Source of the DNA: Desulfuromonas sp.
Lineage (GTDB): Bacteria > Desulfobacterota > Desulfuromonadia > Desulfuromonadales > Geopsychrobacteraceae
NCBI GenBank assembly: GCA_002869695.1
Contig: PKUD01000092.1
Span: forward strand, 1-64,000
Direction: 5' to 3'
Length of the DNA stretch: 64,000 nucleotides
The stretch's first letter is position 1. Every line of letters begins with the position of its first letter. Shown here piece by piece: positions 54,479 through 64,000 of the stretch. The position numbers were made by a program, and so were the translations under genes. Below the pieces are notes generated by a model. The model worked only from the letters and a program-made list of their open reading frames with translations, did no database searches and was not told the DNA's origin.

Positions 54479-56869
54479 ATGCTCCGCTCCCTCAACAGCC
54501 TGCGCTGGAAAGTTCTGTTCGCCATGCTCAGCCTGTCACTGGCATCACTGGCGATCATTCTGGCCCTGCTCTCCAACATGCTTGAACAGCGACAGCGCGA
54601 GAAAAATGATCAGTTGACCGATCTGGGGGGGAAATTTGTCGTCCAGAGTCTGCTTGACTACGAACAGGTCCTGCGTACGCAACTGCTGGCCCAGAACGTT
54701 ACTCCACAGCTCATCGCCGCCATCGATGCCCTCAGCAGCGGGAATGACCCAGCCGATCTGCAGATCGTCCTGCAGCGATTATTGGAGCAACATGGTCTGG
54801 TGCGAAGCGAGTTGCGATTGCCCAACGGTCGCCTCTATCGACTGGAGAACAACACCGCCAATCCAACCCTGCAGAAACTCCAACTGAGCAAGGAGCAAGT
54901 TGAGCAGGAACCCCTGTCCGCCCATGCCTCAGGTGGGCTGCGACTGAATCGCGAGAATCCCGGTATTGACATTTCACTGCCGCTGGTGAAACAACGCCAG
55001 ATCGTCGGCCGCCTGACCCTGGGCCTGCAGTTAGATGATCAACTGGCAGAGCGACTGCGTAACCGCACAGGAATGGAATTGGCTTTTCATAATGGCCGGG
55101 AGATTGTTGCCGCATCCCGGCCCGGTTTGAAACGACTCTCCCTGCCAGCGATCAGCAAAGGTCAGGATTCGGTTCTGCTGGGAGAGACACCCTACTCGAT
55201 CCGTCCACTTGCCTACGATGCTGAAGGGCAAAGTGGACTGCTGCTGATTACAGATCAGACCCACGACCAGAGACTGAACAGCGCTTTCCGTAAATCAATG
55301 CTCTTCATCACCCTGTCGGTCTTGCTGCTGGCGACCGTTGTCGCCCTGATTCTCTCACGTCATATCTCCAGGCCACTGCGTGAGGTGGTGAACTCCCTGC
55401 AGGAGATCACTGCAAGCCAAGGCGATCGGAACCAGCCCCAGCCCGGGTCATCACACAGCGATATAGGTCTCCTCTCGGCGAATCTCGACGACCTGAGAGT
55501 ACGCCTCGATGAAGGCGCCCTGCGCACCAGAAATACAATCTCGAGCCTCCATCAGGCCATCGACCAAATGCGCTCCCATGCTGCGGATGTCAGCGTCAAC
55601 GCAGGCACCCAGGCGACAGCAATGGAGAATGCCCATCGGGCTATCAACGATATCGGTAAAGCATCCGCGGGAATCGCCGAACATGTTTCCGAGCTGGTCG
55701 CTTCTGTCCAGGAAAGCGCCGCGGCAACCCACCAGTTTGGCTCAACCACCCTGAGCATTGCTCAGCAGATGGAAAACCTTTTCGCCGCGGTCAGTGAAAT
55801 TTCCACCACAATTCATCAGCTCTCGACATCCAACGAGAAAATCGACCAGAACATCAACATTCTCCATGGCGGCGCCCAGGAGACCGTCATCGCCATCGAG
55901 CAACTGGAGCAAGCCACCGGCAGAATAGAGGCGGGGGCCGTCCAGAGCAGCGAACGTGCCGAAGAAGCTGCGGCCCAAGCCCTCGACGGCAAGGCGGCGA
56001 TGCAGGACACGATTCGCGGCATCAGCGGTCTGCAGCAATTGATCGAACAGGCCCACAGGTCGATTCTCGATCTGGGAACCCGTTCCGATGCCATCGGCAA
56101 CATTGTCAACGTGATTGCCGACGTAGCTGACCAGACCAACCTGCTGGCTCTCAATGCGGCGATTATCGCGGCTCAGGCGGGTGACCAGGGGCAGGGATTT
56201 GCTGTCGTCGCCGACGAAATTCGTAATCTGTCCGAACGGACCACGACATCTGCGGGAGAAATTACTGAGATCATAGCCAACCTCCAGTCCGGTACGCGCA
56301 ACGCCGTTGACGCCATCGAAGCGGGCAGCGAGCGAGCGAAGCAGGAAGTTGCGCACGCGCACGCCGCCGGCAAGATTCTCGAAAAGCTTCATCAGGGAGC
56401 CCTCGAGTCGACTGAACAGGTCCAGAGCATTGTTGACCAGACCCTTAAGCAGTCACTGGAGAGCCGCAAAATCACCAAGGCGGCCACCGGCATCAGCAAC
56501 ATGCTGGAGCAGATTGCCGGAGCGATGCGTGAGCAGACGGAAAGTACCCGGCAGATGGCCAATGCCGCACAGTCGATGACCAATATCGCCGCCCGGGTAA
56601 AGCTGAGTACGGATGAGCAGAGCCGTGGTGGCCAGCAGATCGCCCAGAGTATCGAGCACATTCAGCACATGATCGAGCAGATCGATAACGCGACCCAGGA
56701 ACTCAAGCTGCGCAGTAGCCAGGTCATTGAAGCGGTTTCGGCGGTCCACAGGATTGCTGAAACCAATTCCGCCCGAGCCGATGAGATGGGCGAGGTGGTC
56801 GAATCCCTCGCTGTACAGGCCGGCCAGCTACAGACCCCCTCGGAACGGGGCCAGCAGAACGACGCCTGA
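54479..56869 (+). CDS. Methyl-accepting chemotaxis protein
   Basis: A transducer of about 796 residues. TM1 lies at 10-32, a periplasmic sensor at about 33-275 with no family I recognise, TM2 at about 278-300, and HAMP at about 300-355 ([21 protein letters not shown]). A long cytoplasmic signalling domain has the hairpin tip [38 protein letters not shown]. Two alanine/isoleucine changes at the tip (usual EAARAGE) are mild. There is no C-terminal CheR-binding pentapeptide. The ATG 54479 starts directly at TM1; a TTG at 54419 would add 20 residues. It is monocistronic, with an extended -10 (TGGCATAAT) near 54393. Confidence 0.93.
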   Translation: MLRSLNSLRWKVLFAMLSLSLASLAIILALLSNMLEQRQREKNDQLTDLGGKFVVQSLLDYEQVLRTQLLAQNVTPQLIAAIDALSSGNDPADLQIVLQRLLEQHGLVRSELRLPNGRLYRLENNTANPTLQKLQLSKEQVEQEPLSAHASGGLRLNRENPGIDISLPLVKQRQIVGRLTLGLQLDDQLAERLRNRTGMELAFHNGREIVAASRPGLKRLSLPAISKGQDSVLLGETPYSIRPLAYDAEGQSGLLLITDQTHDQRLNSAFRKSMLFITLSVLLLATVVALILSRHISRPLREVVNSLQEITASQGDRNQPQPGSSHSDIGLLSANLDDLRVRLDEGALRTRNTISSLHQAIDQMRSHAADVSVNAGTQATAMENAHRAINDIGKASAGIAEHVSELVASVQESAAATHQFGSTTLSIAQQMENLFAAVSEISTTIHQLSTSNEKIDQNINILHGGAQETVIAIEQLEQATGRIEAGAVQSSERAEEAAAQALDGKAAMQDTIRGISGLQQLIEQAHRSILDLGTRSDAIGNIVNVIADVADQTNLLALNAAIIAAQAGDQGQGFAVVADEIRNLSERTTTSAGEITEIIANLQSGTRNAVDAIEAGSERAKQEVAHAHAAGKILEKLHQGALESTEQVQSIVDQTLKQSLESRKITKAATGISNMLEQIAGAMREQTESTRQMANAAQSMTNIAARVKLSTDEQSRGGQQIAQSIEHIQHMIEQIDNATQELKLRSSQVIEAVSAVHRIAETNSARADEMGEVVESLAVQAGQLQTPSERGQQNDA

Positions 56870-56911
56870 AGAGCCCTCCAGGCACAATTTCAGGCGGACG
56901 ACATCTGACAA

Positions 56912-56941
56912 TTGACAAGTATGGAACCGATAGGCTAGAGT
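56912..56941 (+). promoter_or_regulatory. Promoter of the SAM riboswitch-metX unit
   Basis: TTGACA (56912-56917), an 18-bp spacer and TAGAGT (56936-56941), starting transcription about 20 nt before the aptamer. Confidence 0.6.
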
Positions 56942-56965
56942 TCTCCAACAGAAAGAAAACAGCAC

Positions 56966-57090
56966 ATCGTCTTTATCATGAGTGGTGGAGGGAAAGGCCC
57001 TGCGAAGCCACGGCAGCCGGTCCGCGCAAGCGGACGTCCGGTGCCAATTCCTGCCCAGCCTTCATGTGAAGGCGGGACAGATGAGGACGG
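56966..57090 (+). ncRNA. SAM-I (S-box) riboswitch
   Basis: The S-box core is present in order: ATGAGTGGTGGAGGGAAAGG, CCCTGCGAAGCCACGGCAGCC, a P3 hairpin, GGTGCCAATTCCTGCCC and GGGACAGATGAGGACGG. P1 closes between CGTCTTTATC and GATGAGGACG with G-U pairs. It lies directly upstream of metX with a terminator between, so SAM binding should stop transcription. Confidence 0.92.
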
Positions 57091-57118
57091 AGCCGAGTAG
57101 ATACAGTGACAGTATCCC

Positions 57119-57160
57119 AAAGGCCCCTTCCCATCGTCCGGGAAGGGGCCTTTGTCATTT
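57119..57160 (+). terminator. SAM riboswitch expression-platform terminator
   Basis: A perfect 13-bp stem, AAAGGCCCCTTCC/GGAAGGGGCCTTT, is followed by GTCATTTT. It lies 29 bp after the aptamer and 29 bp before metX. Confidence 0.88.
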
Positions 57161-57188
57161 TATTCATGAGACATGACAAGGATACAAG

Positions 57189-58298
57189 GTGAACGACTCG
57201 GTCGGTATCGTCAAAACAGAATATGCCCAATTCGACACTCAACTTCGGCTGGAAAGTGGTCGCCTGCTCGGACCGCTGACGCTCGCCTATGAAACCTATG
57301 GCACGTTAAACACCGAGCGCGACAATGTGATTCTGGTCACGCACGCATGGACCGGCGACGCCCATGCAGCAGGTGTTCATTCGAAAGAGGATCGACGACC
57401 CGGCTGGTGGGACAACATGATCGGCCCCGGCAAAGTGCTCGACACCGATCGCTACTTCGTCATCTGCAGCAACACCATCGGCTCCTGTAAAGGTTCGACC
57501 GGACCGACCAGCATCAACCCACGTAACGGCCGCCCCTACCGACTGCAATTCCCGGTCGTGATGGTTCGCGACATGATCCATGCGCAAAAGCTGCTGATCG
57601 ACCGACTGGGCGTTACTTCGCTGCAGAGTGTCGTCGGTGGCTCAATGGGTGCCATGCAGGCGCTTGAGTGGGGCATCCATTACCCCGAGATGGTTCGTTC
57701 CATCGTCCCGATTGCCGGGACCGGACGGACCTCGCCGATGGCCATAGCCCTGAACAACCTGGCCAGGCAGGCTATCTACAACGATCCTCTGTGGAAAAAA
57801 GGGAACTACCGCCCCGAACACCCGCCAGCGGACGGACTGGCCCTGGCCCGCGCGGTTGGCCATATCTCTTTTCTCTCCGATGCCTCTATGCATCTCAAGT
57901 TCGGCCGCCGCTTTTCGGTTCGCGACGGTATGTTCGATCTGTTCGGCAAATTTGAGGTCGAACGCTATCTCGACTATAACGGCGGAAATTTTGTTGGTCT
58001 CTTCGATACCAATTCATTTATCTATCTGGCCAAGGCCCTCGACCTCTACGATGTCGCCTGGACCTTCGATTCCCTCCAGGAAGCATTGAGCTACCTGCGT
58101 TGTCCCTCGCTGTGGTTTGCGTTCAGCTCGGACTGGCTCTACCCCCCCAACCAGACCGAAGAGGTTGTTGAAGAGCTCGAAAAACAGAAAAAGCCTGTCG
58201 AATATCACCTGATCGAATCAGCTTACGGGCACGACTCCTTCCTGGTGGAACCGGAAAAGTTCATCCCGCTGCTCGATACGTTCCTGCGAAAAATCTGA
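57189..58298 (+). CDS. metX: Homoserine O-acetyltransferase
   Basis: A 369-residue alpha/beta hydrolase-fold enzyme acetylating homoserine from acetyl-CoA for methionine synthesis. The catalytic Ser is in [14 protein letters not shown], an Asp in FSSDWLYPP and His in YGHDSFL. The start is GTG with AAGGA upstream. Family members differ in acyl preference (acetyl or succinyl), which I cannot decide. It is read from the SAM riboswitch; a stable hairpin follows it. Confidence 0.95.
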   Translation: MNDSVGIVKTEYAQFDTQLRLESGRLLGPLTLAYETYGTLNTERDNVILVTHAWTGDAHAAGVHSKEDRRPGWWDNMIGPGKVLDTDRYFVICSNTIGSCKGSTGPTSINPRNGRPYRLQFPVVMVRDMIHAQKLLIDRLGVTSLQSVVGGSMGAMQALEWGIHYPEMVRSIVPIAGTGRTSPMAIALNNLARQAIYNDPLWKKGNYRPEHPPADGLALARAVGHISFLSDASMHLKFGRRFSVRDGMFDLFGKFEVERYLDYNGGNFVGLFDTNSFIYLAKALDLYDVAWTFDSLQEALSYLRCPSLWFAFSSDWLYPPNQTEEVVEELEKQKKPVEYHLIESAYGHDSFLVEPEKFIPLLDTFLRKI

Positions 58299-58358
58299 AG
58301 CAAGGAAGTCCTGTAAAGCCTGGGGAATATTGAGAGACCTCCCCCGCAGATCAAATCA

Positions 58359-58394
58359 GAACGGACCAACCCAGAGGGCACGCTGGTCCGTTCT
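58359..58394. terminator. Hairpin after metX
   Basis: AGAACGGACCA/TGGTCCGTTCT arms of 11 bp with a 14-nt loop lie 61 bp after the metX stop, between convergent genes. There is only a weak U-run, so it is a terminator by position. Confidence 0.55.
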
Positions 58395-58441
58395 GTAATT
58401 CATCTGTCTGCACCTGCAGTACAGTCATTTTACGTGGAAAA

Positions 58442-58618
58442 TCACTTCTTTTTATTGTTGAAAAGGTCGAGCTGCTGAAAGCGGTGCTCTTCCATTTTGA
58501 AGGGACGCGGTTGAAACCGTGGGCAGTCAAGCATCAGGATTTGATCCGTCTGCTTGCAGGTGCGGACACATTTTCGACAGAACTTATTCGCCAGATCGCT
58601 TTTATCGCCGTTTTTCAT
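58442..58618 (-). CDS. Small cysteine-rich protein, function unknown
   Basis: A basic protein of about 58 residues with cysteines in FCRKCVRTCKQ and LDCPRFQPRPF, a C-x2-C-x3-C plus distal Cys pattern fit for zinc or an iron-sulfur cluster. The ATG 58618 has GGGAG upstream. It is not part of an operon and is convergent with metX. No family is recognised. Confidence 0.65.
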   Translation of the reverse strand: MKNGDKSDLANKFCRKCVRTCKQTDQILMLDCPRFQPRPFKMEEHRFQQLDLFNNKKK

Positions 58619-58744
58619 CCTCGCTCCCACGTTCCTGGCAGTTTAGCCAGTCCGCCCCCCTTTGACAAGTATGCTTGAAGGCTGAAAACGTGTTAATGCT
58701 TGTCTAAACAGTGGCCAGGATGTTAAATTGCCAAGATTATTACA

Positions 58745-59614
58745 ATGTTATCTTTCTCTGCGGACAAAATATTCTTCGACGTTTCTGCCATGAGCCCTGC
58801 ATCCCTCGACATGACTATCCTCGGTTCCGGTACCAGCACCGGCATTCCTGTCGTGGGCTGTGATTGCGATGTCTGCCGCTCTGACGACACGAAAAACCTG
58901 AGAACGCGTTGCAGCGCCCTGCTCAGCTTCGCCGGTCACAATATCCTCATCGACACATCAACCGACCTGCGCCAGCAGGCCCTGCGGGAAGATATTCGCA
59001 AAATCGACGCGGTTCTCTACACTCACTGCCATGCCGACCATGTTCACGGGATAGACGATTTGCGCAGTTTCAACCTGCGCAGCGGTGATGCGATTCCGAT
59101 TTACGGTACTCCGGAAACGTTGCGCCGGATCGCCTTTCTTTTCGAATACATATTCGCGGAACAAACCCCTTACGGCTATACCCCCCAGTTGGTAGCCCGA
59201 ACAGTGGAAGGGCCCTTTCAGTTATACGGGCTGACCTTCGAACCGATTCCGATGTTCCATGGCGGACTCAAAGTTTTCGGATATCGCTGCGGGCCCATGG
59301 CCTATCTCACCGATTGCAACGAAATCCCCGACAGCTCCATCTCCTTGCTGAATAACTTGCAGGTGCTGGTTTTAGACGGGCTTCGCTTCAAACCTCACCC
59401 CACCCATTTCAACATTGATCAGGCAATCGAAATGGCTGGCCGGATTGCTGCGAAACGGACCCTGCTCACCCATCTCAGCCATGATGTCGACCACACCCAA
59501 CATGGCGCAGAGCTGCCTGCCGGGATCGAGTTCGCCTATGATGGGCAACGCATCAGCTTACCACTTGAGTCGCCGACAGTGATGGCAACGGCCTCCGGGA
59601 GCAGTCAATCATGA
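58745..59614 (+). CDS. Metallo-beta-lactamase fold hydrolase (PhnP-like)
   Basis: A hydrolase of up to 289 residues with the metal motif THCHADHVHGIDDL (HxHxDH), an Asp-bearing YLTDCNEIPDSS, and C-terminal LLTHLSHDVDHTQHG. The opening ILGSGTSTGIPVVGCDCDVC has the paired cysteines of PhnP-like phosphodiesterases, which may hold a structural zinc. The substrate is unknown; cyclic phosphates or RNA fragments are typical of relatives. Starts at 58745, 58790 (MSPASL) or 58811 (MTILGSG) are possible, none with a strong SD; most homologues begin near MTILGSG. It is the first of three coupled genes. Confidence 0.88.
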   Translation: MLSFSADKIFFDVSAMSPASLDMTILGSGTSTGIPVVGCDCDVCRSDDTKNLRTRCSALLSFAGHNILIDTSTDLRQQALREDIRKIDAVLYTHCHADHVHGIDDLRSFNLRSGDAIPIYGTPETLRRIAFLFEYIFAEQTPYGYTPQLVARTVEGPFQLYGLTFEPIPMFHGGLKVFGYRCGPMAYLTDCNEIPDSSISLLNNLQVLVLDGLRFKPHPTHFNIDQAIEMAGRIAAKRTLLTHLSHDVDHTQHGAELPAGIEFAYDGQRISLPLESPTVMATASGSSQS

Positions 59615-61437
59615 CCATGGAATTACGCCTGCACGGCCATATCGACGAGAGCATTGAATATTACGCGACGGCAGCAAGCCGCCAGGCGGAACTCCATCAT
59701 TTCTACCAGGCCGATGACAACCGACTCCGCTTTTTTGCTCCCGGCAACGAATTTCTGCTCTCCGAAAAAGGGATCGATCACCGCGGCAATGGCGGCTCGT
59801 TCTGTGAATACATGTTCGGTGTCGACCAGCCGCACTCTGATCTGGCCAAGGCCGAGATCCGCAACCGGCTGGTCCTGTTCGGCACCAGCTACAACGAAAA
59901 TGGTCAGCTGTTTTTTTCCAAAAAAACCGATGGCCGGCAGAATTTTGAACAGATTTTTTTCGAGGGGAATGCGGTCCGCAACAATTTTTTCTTTCTCAGC
60001 GGAGAGATCAACGGAGCCCTCGAGCAACAGCAGGAGCAGTGCCTGAGATTGCTGGGCAAAGAGCTAAAACGGACGAGCCGGATTAATGACGCGGACGATG
60101 CCTGCCTCGTCGAAGAACTGCTCGAGCAATTGCCCGGCAACTGCACGCTGTTCATGTTCCGTCTTATCCACAAGCCGCATCGTCGCTATCAGGACATGTT
60201 TGCGGAGCTTTACTATCAGCACCGCTCCATCCCGGACGACAAATTTGCCGAGCTGCAGCAACTCGCCTCCGACCTCAATATTGACCAGTACCAGCAGGAA
60301 CGCATCCGGATTGATGTCATGTATCGACATCCGGACAACAATCCGATCGTCAACGAGTACAAAAAGGTCCTCATCGACTGCCACCGCCAGGGTTATGCCG
60401 ACAAGGAGCAGAAAACCCGGCTGACCAGACTGAAAACCCTTTCGGTCCGAAACAAGATCCCTTCAGCGCTATTTTACACGCTGGACGACATGCTCAAAAT
60501 CGACCAGCAAGAGGTGCAACCGGATAGCGACTATCTCGCCCGGGCTCGACAGATTCTGCAGACCCTGCTGGACGGTGAACTCCAAAACGAAACCGGAGTC
60601 GCGGCGGAAGAGATGATCCAGCTGCTGAGGGCCAAACAGCAGGCCAACCTGAATCGCGACCACAGTTTCGAAGAACTGCTTCTCGATACCGGAAAAACCT
60701 GCGATGAAAAGATCCGCGACGGCGCAGATCTGTCTCTGCTGGAAAACTTCTCCTATATCATCACCTTCTTCGATCGTTATGACAGTGCCTCAACCCAAGT
60801 GGGCCAACTCGCCTTCATGGAAAATTTTCAGTTGAGCGAAGAACTGGTCCGCAGCCTGCTCGGCAACCGTAACGTTTTTGACGAACTTCAGCCCGGCTTT
60901 TTTGATGAAATCTTTTTTCGCGACATACTCCAGAACAATTACCTGGGCCGTTTCGGCCGGCGGAAAGTGAACTGCCTCCGCAATGGGCTACGTCAGATCA
61001 GTGACGGCGACCTCAAAGTCGCCGAGCTGGTTGATCAGTTGGCAGAGGTCAGCCAAGTTGAACAGCTTTATCTGGTCGTATTCAATCAGGCCAAGGACCG
61101 GATCCGCAACTTTTATTCCGGCTACAATACCAAAGAGGAGCAAAGCAAGCTGTTGGAAGAAGTCAACAGCGAACTGCTCGGCAAAGGAGCGATCAGCAGC
61201 GACATTCCACGGCATCTGTTCCACGATGTGATCCTCAACATAAAAAAAGAAGCCGTTTACATGCACAACCTGTTGCCGAAAATTATTTTTACCCAGGATC
61301 GAACGCTGCGCGAAGACTTCCTCAGCAACAGCGGCCTCGACCGTTTCTATGTCGAGGAACTGGAACGGGAGTACTTCACGCTGAACAAGCTTGATCCGAA
61401 CGATCTGACTCAGCTCAGATCCGAACCCAACAACTGA
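59611..61437 (+). CDS. Uncharacterised roughly 600-residue protein (TIGR04442-like)
   Basis: A 608-residue soluble protein, rich in charged and aromatic residues, with no signal peptide or membrane span. The N-terminal 150 residues look alpha/beta (LRLHGHIDESIEYYATAASRQAELHHFYQADDN). The remainder is mostly helical. From memory it resembles a deltaproteobacterial family annotated as TIGR04442; I cannot verify this. Its ATG overlaps the stop of the hydrolase gene (ATGA), and an EF-G paralogue follows 20 bp later, so the three products probably act together, perhaps in RNA or ribosome handling. Confidence 0.7.
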   Translation: MTMELRLHGHIDESIEYYATAASRQAELHHFYQADDNRLRFFAPGNEFLLSEKGIDHRGNGGSFCEYMFGVDQPHSDLAKAEIRNRLVLFGTSYNENGQLFFSKKTDGRQNFEQIFFEGNAVRNNFFFLSGEINGALEQQQEQCLRLLGKELKRTSRINDADDACLVEELLEQLPGNCTLFMFRLIHKPHRRYQDMFAELYYQHRSIPDDKFAELQQLASDLNIDQYQQERIRIDVMYRHPDNNPIVNEYKKVLIDCHRQGYADKEQKTRLTRLKTLSVRNKIPSALFYTLDDMLKIDQQEVQPDSDYLARARQILQTLLDGELQNETGVAAEEMIQLLRAKQQANLNRDHSFEELLLDTGKTCDEKIRDGADLSLLENFSYIITFFDRYDSASTQVGQLAFMENFQLSEELVRSLLGNRNVFDELQPGFFDEIFFRDILQNNYLGRFGRRKVNCLRNGLRQISDGDLKVAELVDQLAEVSQVEQLYLVVFNQAKDRIRNFYSGYNTKEEQSKLLEEVNSELLGKGAISSDIPRHLFHDVILNIKKEAVYMHNLLPKIIFTQDRTLREDFLSNSGLDRFYVEELEREYFTLNKLDPNDLTQLRSEPNN

Positions 61438-61457
61438 TTTAGCAAACCGGGTGACCT

Positions 61458-63524
61458 ATGCCGCCAGCCACGACACCAGAGACGTTGCGCAACATCGGAA
61501 TCATTTCCCACATCGATGCCGGGAAAACGACGGTCTCGGAACGGATTCTTTTCTATACTGGTGAAATCCACAAGATGGGTGAGGTTCACGACGGCATGGC
61601 CGCCATGGACTGGATGAATCAGGAACAGGATCGCGGCATCACTATCACCGCCACGTCTAACCGCTGTTACTGGAATGCCTTTACCATCAACCTGATCGAC
61701 ACCCCCGGTCACATCGACTTCACCATTGAAGTGGAGCGGTCCCTGCGCGCCCTGGATGGAGCGGTAGCCATTTTCAGTGCTGTCGAAGGTGTTCAACCAC
61801 AGAGCGAGTCGGTCTGGCGTCAGGCGGACCGCTATCACGTGCCACGTTTCTGCCTGATCAATAAAATGGACCGGATTGGGGCAGATTTCCGCGCCACCCT
61901 CAGGGATATGGAAGTAAAATTACATGCCCGGCCAGTCCTGCTGCAACTTCCTCTCGGCGTGGAGGATCACTTCACCGGAGTAATCGACCTGCTCACCGAA
62001 CAGGTGCTCCGCTTCAGCGAGGGAGACCAGGGCAGGACCCTGCATTCTGAACCCATCCCCGCCGAAAGGCTGGAGGAAGTTCGCGAGGCCAGAGAAAAAA
62101 TCGTTGAAGCGGCGGCTGATTTTGATGACGGCATTCTCAATGATTTCCTCGACGGAAACACGATTGAGGGGTCCCGGCTGCTCGCGGCCCTGCGCAAAGG
62201 GACAATTGCCTGCCAAATCTACCCGGTGCTGCTCGGCTCTGCCCTGCGCAACAAGGGGATTCAACCGCTGCTGGATGCGGTTTGCAGCTTGCTCCCCTCG
62301 CCTCTCGACATCCCGGCGGCAGAAGCGGTGGATCCAACAAGCGGTGCTTCGCGCCAGGTCACAACAGATGACAAGGGGCCGCTCTGTGCCCTCGCATTCA
62401 AAGTTCTGGCGGATGAAGGTCGCAAACTGACCTACCTGCGTATTTACTCCGGCAGTCTCTCCCCCGGCGACACCGTCTGGAACAGCACAAGTCAGCAGAA
62501 CGAGAAAGTTGCCCGCCTGTTCCGGATGCATTCGCACAAGCGGGAACGGATTGATCGGGCCAGCGCCGGCGACATCGTTACCGCAACCGGGCTGAAGCAG
62601 GTCCTCACCGGTGACACCATCTGCCATGAGACGGAACCTTTGCAACTGGCCGGACTGGAATACCCGGAACCGGTGGTGTCACTGGCGGTTGAGCCGAAAA
62701 CCGTTGATGACCGTGACAAGCTTTTGCCGACCCTGGAAAAACTGCAATGGGAAGACCCCACCTTCCTGGTCAAGGAAGATACAGATACCGGGCAGACCCT
62801 GTTGACGGGTATGGGTGAGCTGCACCTGGAAGTTGTCATTGAGCGACTGCGCAGCGATTTCGGCGTGAACGTGATAACCGGACGGCCCCAAGTCGTTTAC
62901 CGGGAGACCATCTCGAGAAAAGTTACAATCGAGGAGCGCTTCGACAAAGAGATCGAGGGTAAGCTTCACCAAGCGGAGATTACTCTGTCCCTCAGCCCTC
63001 TGCCACGCAGGACCGGTCTGCAATTAAACCTGCCAGCCGACGTCATGGATCCGTTACCTGAGCATCTTCGACTACAGCTTGAAGAACAGTTGAGAAATGC
63101 CTGCCATTCAGGAGCAGTTTCCGGCTATCCGCTGACCGACATGCAGGTTGATGTTGCTGCCATCCCTTACGAGCCAGGACGGACCAGCGAACCCGGTTTG
63201 ATAGCCGCTGCGACCAAGGCACTCTCGGACGGAGTACGGAAAGCGTCACCAACCCTGCTTGAACCGATCATGTTGCTGGAATTGACCGCCCCGCCAGACT
63301 ATACCGGCCGGGTGATGGGAACACTGCAACAAAAGCGTGGGCAGATCGAAGGGGTCGAATCACGTCCCGGTCAGGACGTCATCCGCGGCACTATTCCCCT
63401 CTTTGAAATGTTCGGCTACATGACCGAACTGCGCAGCGCCACCAAGGGACAGGGCAGTTTCACCATGGAGTTTTCCCACTTCGATCAGGCCCCGACAGAA
63501 ACCCTGCAGCGCTTCGGTCTCTAG
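61458..63524 (+). CDS. Elongation factor G paralogue
   Basis: A 688-residue translational GTPase with the full EF-G layout: G1 [10 protein letters not shown]2 RGITITAT, G3 DTPGHIDF, G4 NKMD, domain II, then domains III-V with [22 protein letters not shown] and GQVEG-like [13 protein letters not shown]. It is not in a str operon (no rpsL, rpsG or tuf nearby) and is probably a second EF-G, such as the recycling or stress forms known from bacteria with two copies. Its partners are the upstream hydrolase and TIGR04442-like genes. Confidence 0.92.
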   Translation: MPPATTPETLRNIGIISHIDAGKTTVSERILFYTGEIHKMGEVHDGMAAMDWMNQEQDRGITITATSNRCYWNAFTINLIDTPGHIDFTIEVERSLRALDGAVAIFSAVEGVQPQSESVWRQADRYHVPRFCLINKMDRIGADFRATLRDMEVKLHARPVLLQLPLGVEDHFTGVIDLLTEQVLRFSEGDQGRTLHSEPIPAERLEEVREAREKIVEAAADFDDGILNDFLDGNTIEGSRLLAALRKGTIACQIYPVLLGSALRNKGIQPLLDAVCSLLPSPLDIPAAEAVDPTSGASRQVTTDDKGPLCALAFKVLADEGRKLTYLRIYSGSLSPGDTVWNSTSQQNEKVARLFRMHSHKRERIDRASAGDIVTATGLKQVLTGDTICHETEPLQLAGLEYPEPVVSLAVEPKTVDDRDKLLPTLEKLQWEDPTFLVKEDTDTGQTLLTGMGELHLEVVIERLRSDFGVNVITGRPQVVYRETISRKVTIEERFDKEIEGKLHQAEITLSLSPLPRRTGLQLNLPADVMDPLPEHLRLQLEEQLRNACHSGAVSGYPLTDMQVDVAAIPYEPGRTSEPGLIAAATKALSDGVRKASPTLLEPIMLLELTAPPDYTGRVMGTLQQKRGQIEGVESRPGQDVIRGTIPLFEMFGYMTELRSATKGQGSFTMEFSHFDQAPTETLQRFGL

Positions 63525-63557
63525 AGCAGGAGCTAACGCTCTTTGCCTCTCCAAGGT

Positions 63558-64000
63558 TCAGGCCGCCCGGTGGTCGCGATCGGCCTTGCGCAGGTAATAT
63601 TCGTAGTTCCCCTCGTAAGCCAGCATAGCCCCATGGTCGATCTCGAAGACCCGATCGACCAGCGAACGGAGGAAATGCCGGTCATGACTCACCAGCAGCA
63701 CGGTCCCAGTGAATTTCTGCAGGGCGTCCAGAAGCACTTCCCGTGAACTGATATCCAGGTGGTTGGTCGGTTCATCGAGGATCAGGAGATTGAGGGGTCG
63801 ACCGAGAATGGTCGCCAGCACCAGTCGCGACTTCTCTCCGCCGGACAGCTTGTCAACCCGCTTGTCGACATCATCTCCCTGAAACAGAAATGCCGCACAT
63901 AGATTGCGCAGGACTCCTACCGTCTGCTGTGGTAAAGCATCCTGCACTGTTTCAAAAACGGTTTTTTTCGGATCGAGCACTTCCATCGAGTGCTGGCTGA
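63558..64000 (-). CDS. ABC-F family ATPase (5' part beyond window)
   Basis: The last 147 or so residues of an ABC-F protein, open to the window edge. It contains the signature LSGGEKSRLVLATIL, Walker B LNLLILDEPTNHLD, and the switch His in LLVSHDRHFLRSLVDRVFEIDHG, ending AYEGNYEYYLRKADRDH. ABC-F ATPases bind the ribosomal E site and relieve stalling or confer antibiotic protection. The C-terminal coiled coil of Uup is absent. It is convergent with the EF-G paralogue. Confidence 0.93.
   Translation of the reverse strand, partial: SQHSMEVLDPKKTVFETVQDALPQQTVGVLRNLCAAFLFQGDDVDKRVDKLSGGEKSRLVLATILGRPLNLLILDEPTNHLDISSREVLLDALQKFTGTVLLVSHDRHFLRSLVDRVFEIDHGAMLAYEGNYEYYLRKADRDHRAA

Noticed and set aside
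1-64000. CRISPR arrays, insertion sequences, integrases, toxin-antitoxin pairs
   Set aside because: No tandem spaced repeats, transposase motifs or attachment-site duplications were seen. The window looks like stable chromosome apart from the rho-rpmE interval.

Overview
The window reads as a chromosomal segment of a Desulfuromonadales-type bacterium (Geobacter/Desulfuromonas/Pelobacter relatives). Supporting signs are a TAXI-type TRAP transporter, a GEMM-family riboswitch upstream of an exported beta-propeller protein, sigma-54 two-component regulation, an mutS2-dnaG-rpoD block, an rpmE-thyX-prfA-prmC-murA-his operon near rho, and a large protein resembling a family I recall as restricted to deltaproteobacteria. 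This assignment is inferred from gene content, not from a search.

Layout. 1-7.1 kb, minus strand: a truncated exported SBBP-repeat protein behind a GEMM riboswitch and terminator; tpx with a promoter overlapped by dyad operators; a universal stress protein; and a TAXI TRAP transporter read from a near-perfect sigma-54 promoter. 7.2-12.8 kb: a DUF523/DUF1722 protein, an NtrC-type regulator with a periplasmic-binding-domain histidine kinase (a candidate controller of that sigma-54 promoter), and asnS. 12.9-18.4 kb, plus strand: a ferredoxin-like aldo/keto reductase, a lipoprotein binding protein next to a Cache/PAS histidine kinase, a tautomerase and a SUI1-like factor. 18.4-23.8 kb, minus: an ATP-grasp protein, a LOG-family protein, a cysteine-cluster protein, rnpB, a zinc-ribbon coiled-coil protein, a Nif3-like protein and a CAU tRNA. 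23.9-32.5 kb: rpoD, dnaG, mutS2, cvpA and yqeY, then a diguanylate cyclase. 32.6-42.2 kb: hisE-F-A-H-B-D-G, murA, prmC, prfA, thyX and rpmE. hisA carries an in-frame amber codon.

42.5-48.6 kb is the accessory region of greatest interest. A four-gene minus-strand operon (two D-Ala-D-Ala-ligase-like ATP-grasp enzymes, a GNAT acetyltransferase and a lysine 2,3-aminomutase) is divergent from a GNAT-histone-deacetylase fusion. The two units share an intergenic inverted repeat, and the operon has a long leader that may be structured. Next to the fusion lies a decayed aminopropyltransferase-like gene. The set looks like a pathway for making and remodelling an acetylated, beta-lysine-containing small peptide or polyamine-like solute. 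It sits between rho and rpmE.

48.7-64 kb: rho, a lipoprotein, gluQ, an Rrf2 regulator, amtB, a methyl-accepting chemotaxis protein, a SAM-I riboswitch controlling metX, a small cysteine-rich protein, a three-gene set (metallo-beta-lactamase-fold hydrolase, a roughly 600-residue uncharacterised protein, an EF-G paralogue), and the 3' end of an ABC-F ATPase gene. Most other genes are ordinary housekeeping genes in tightly packed operons.
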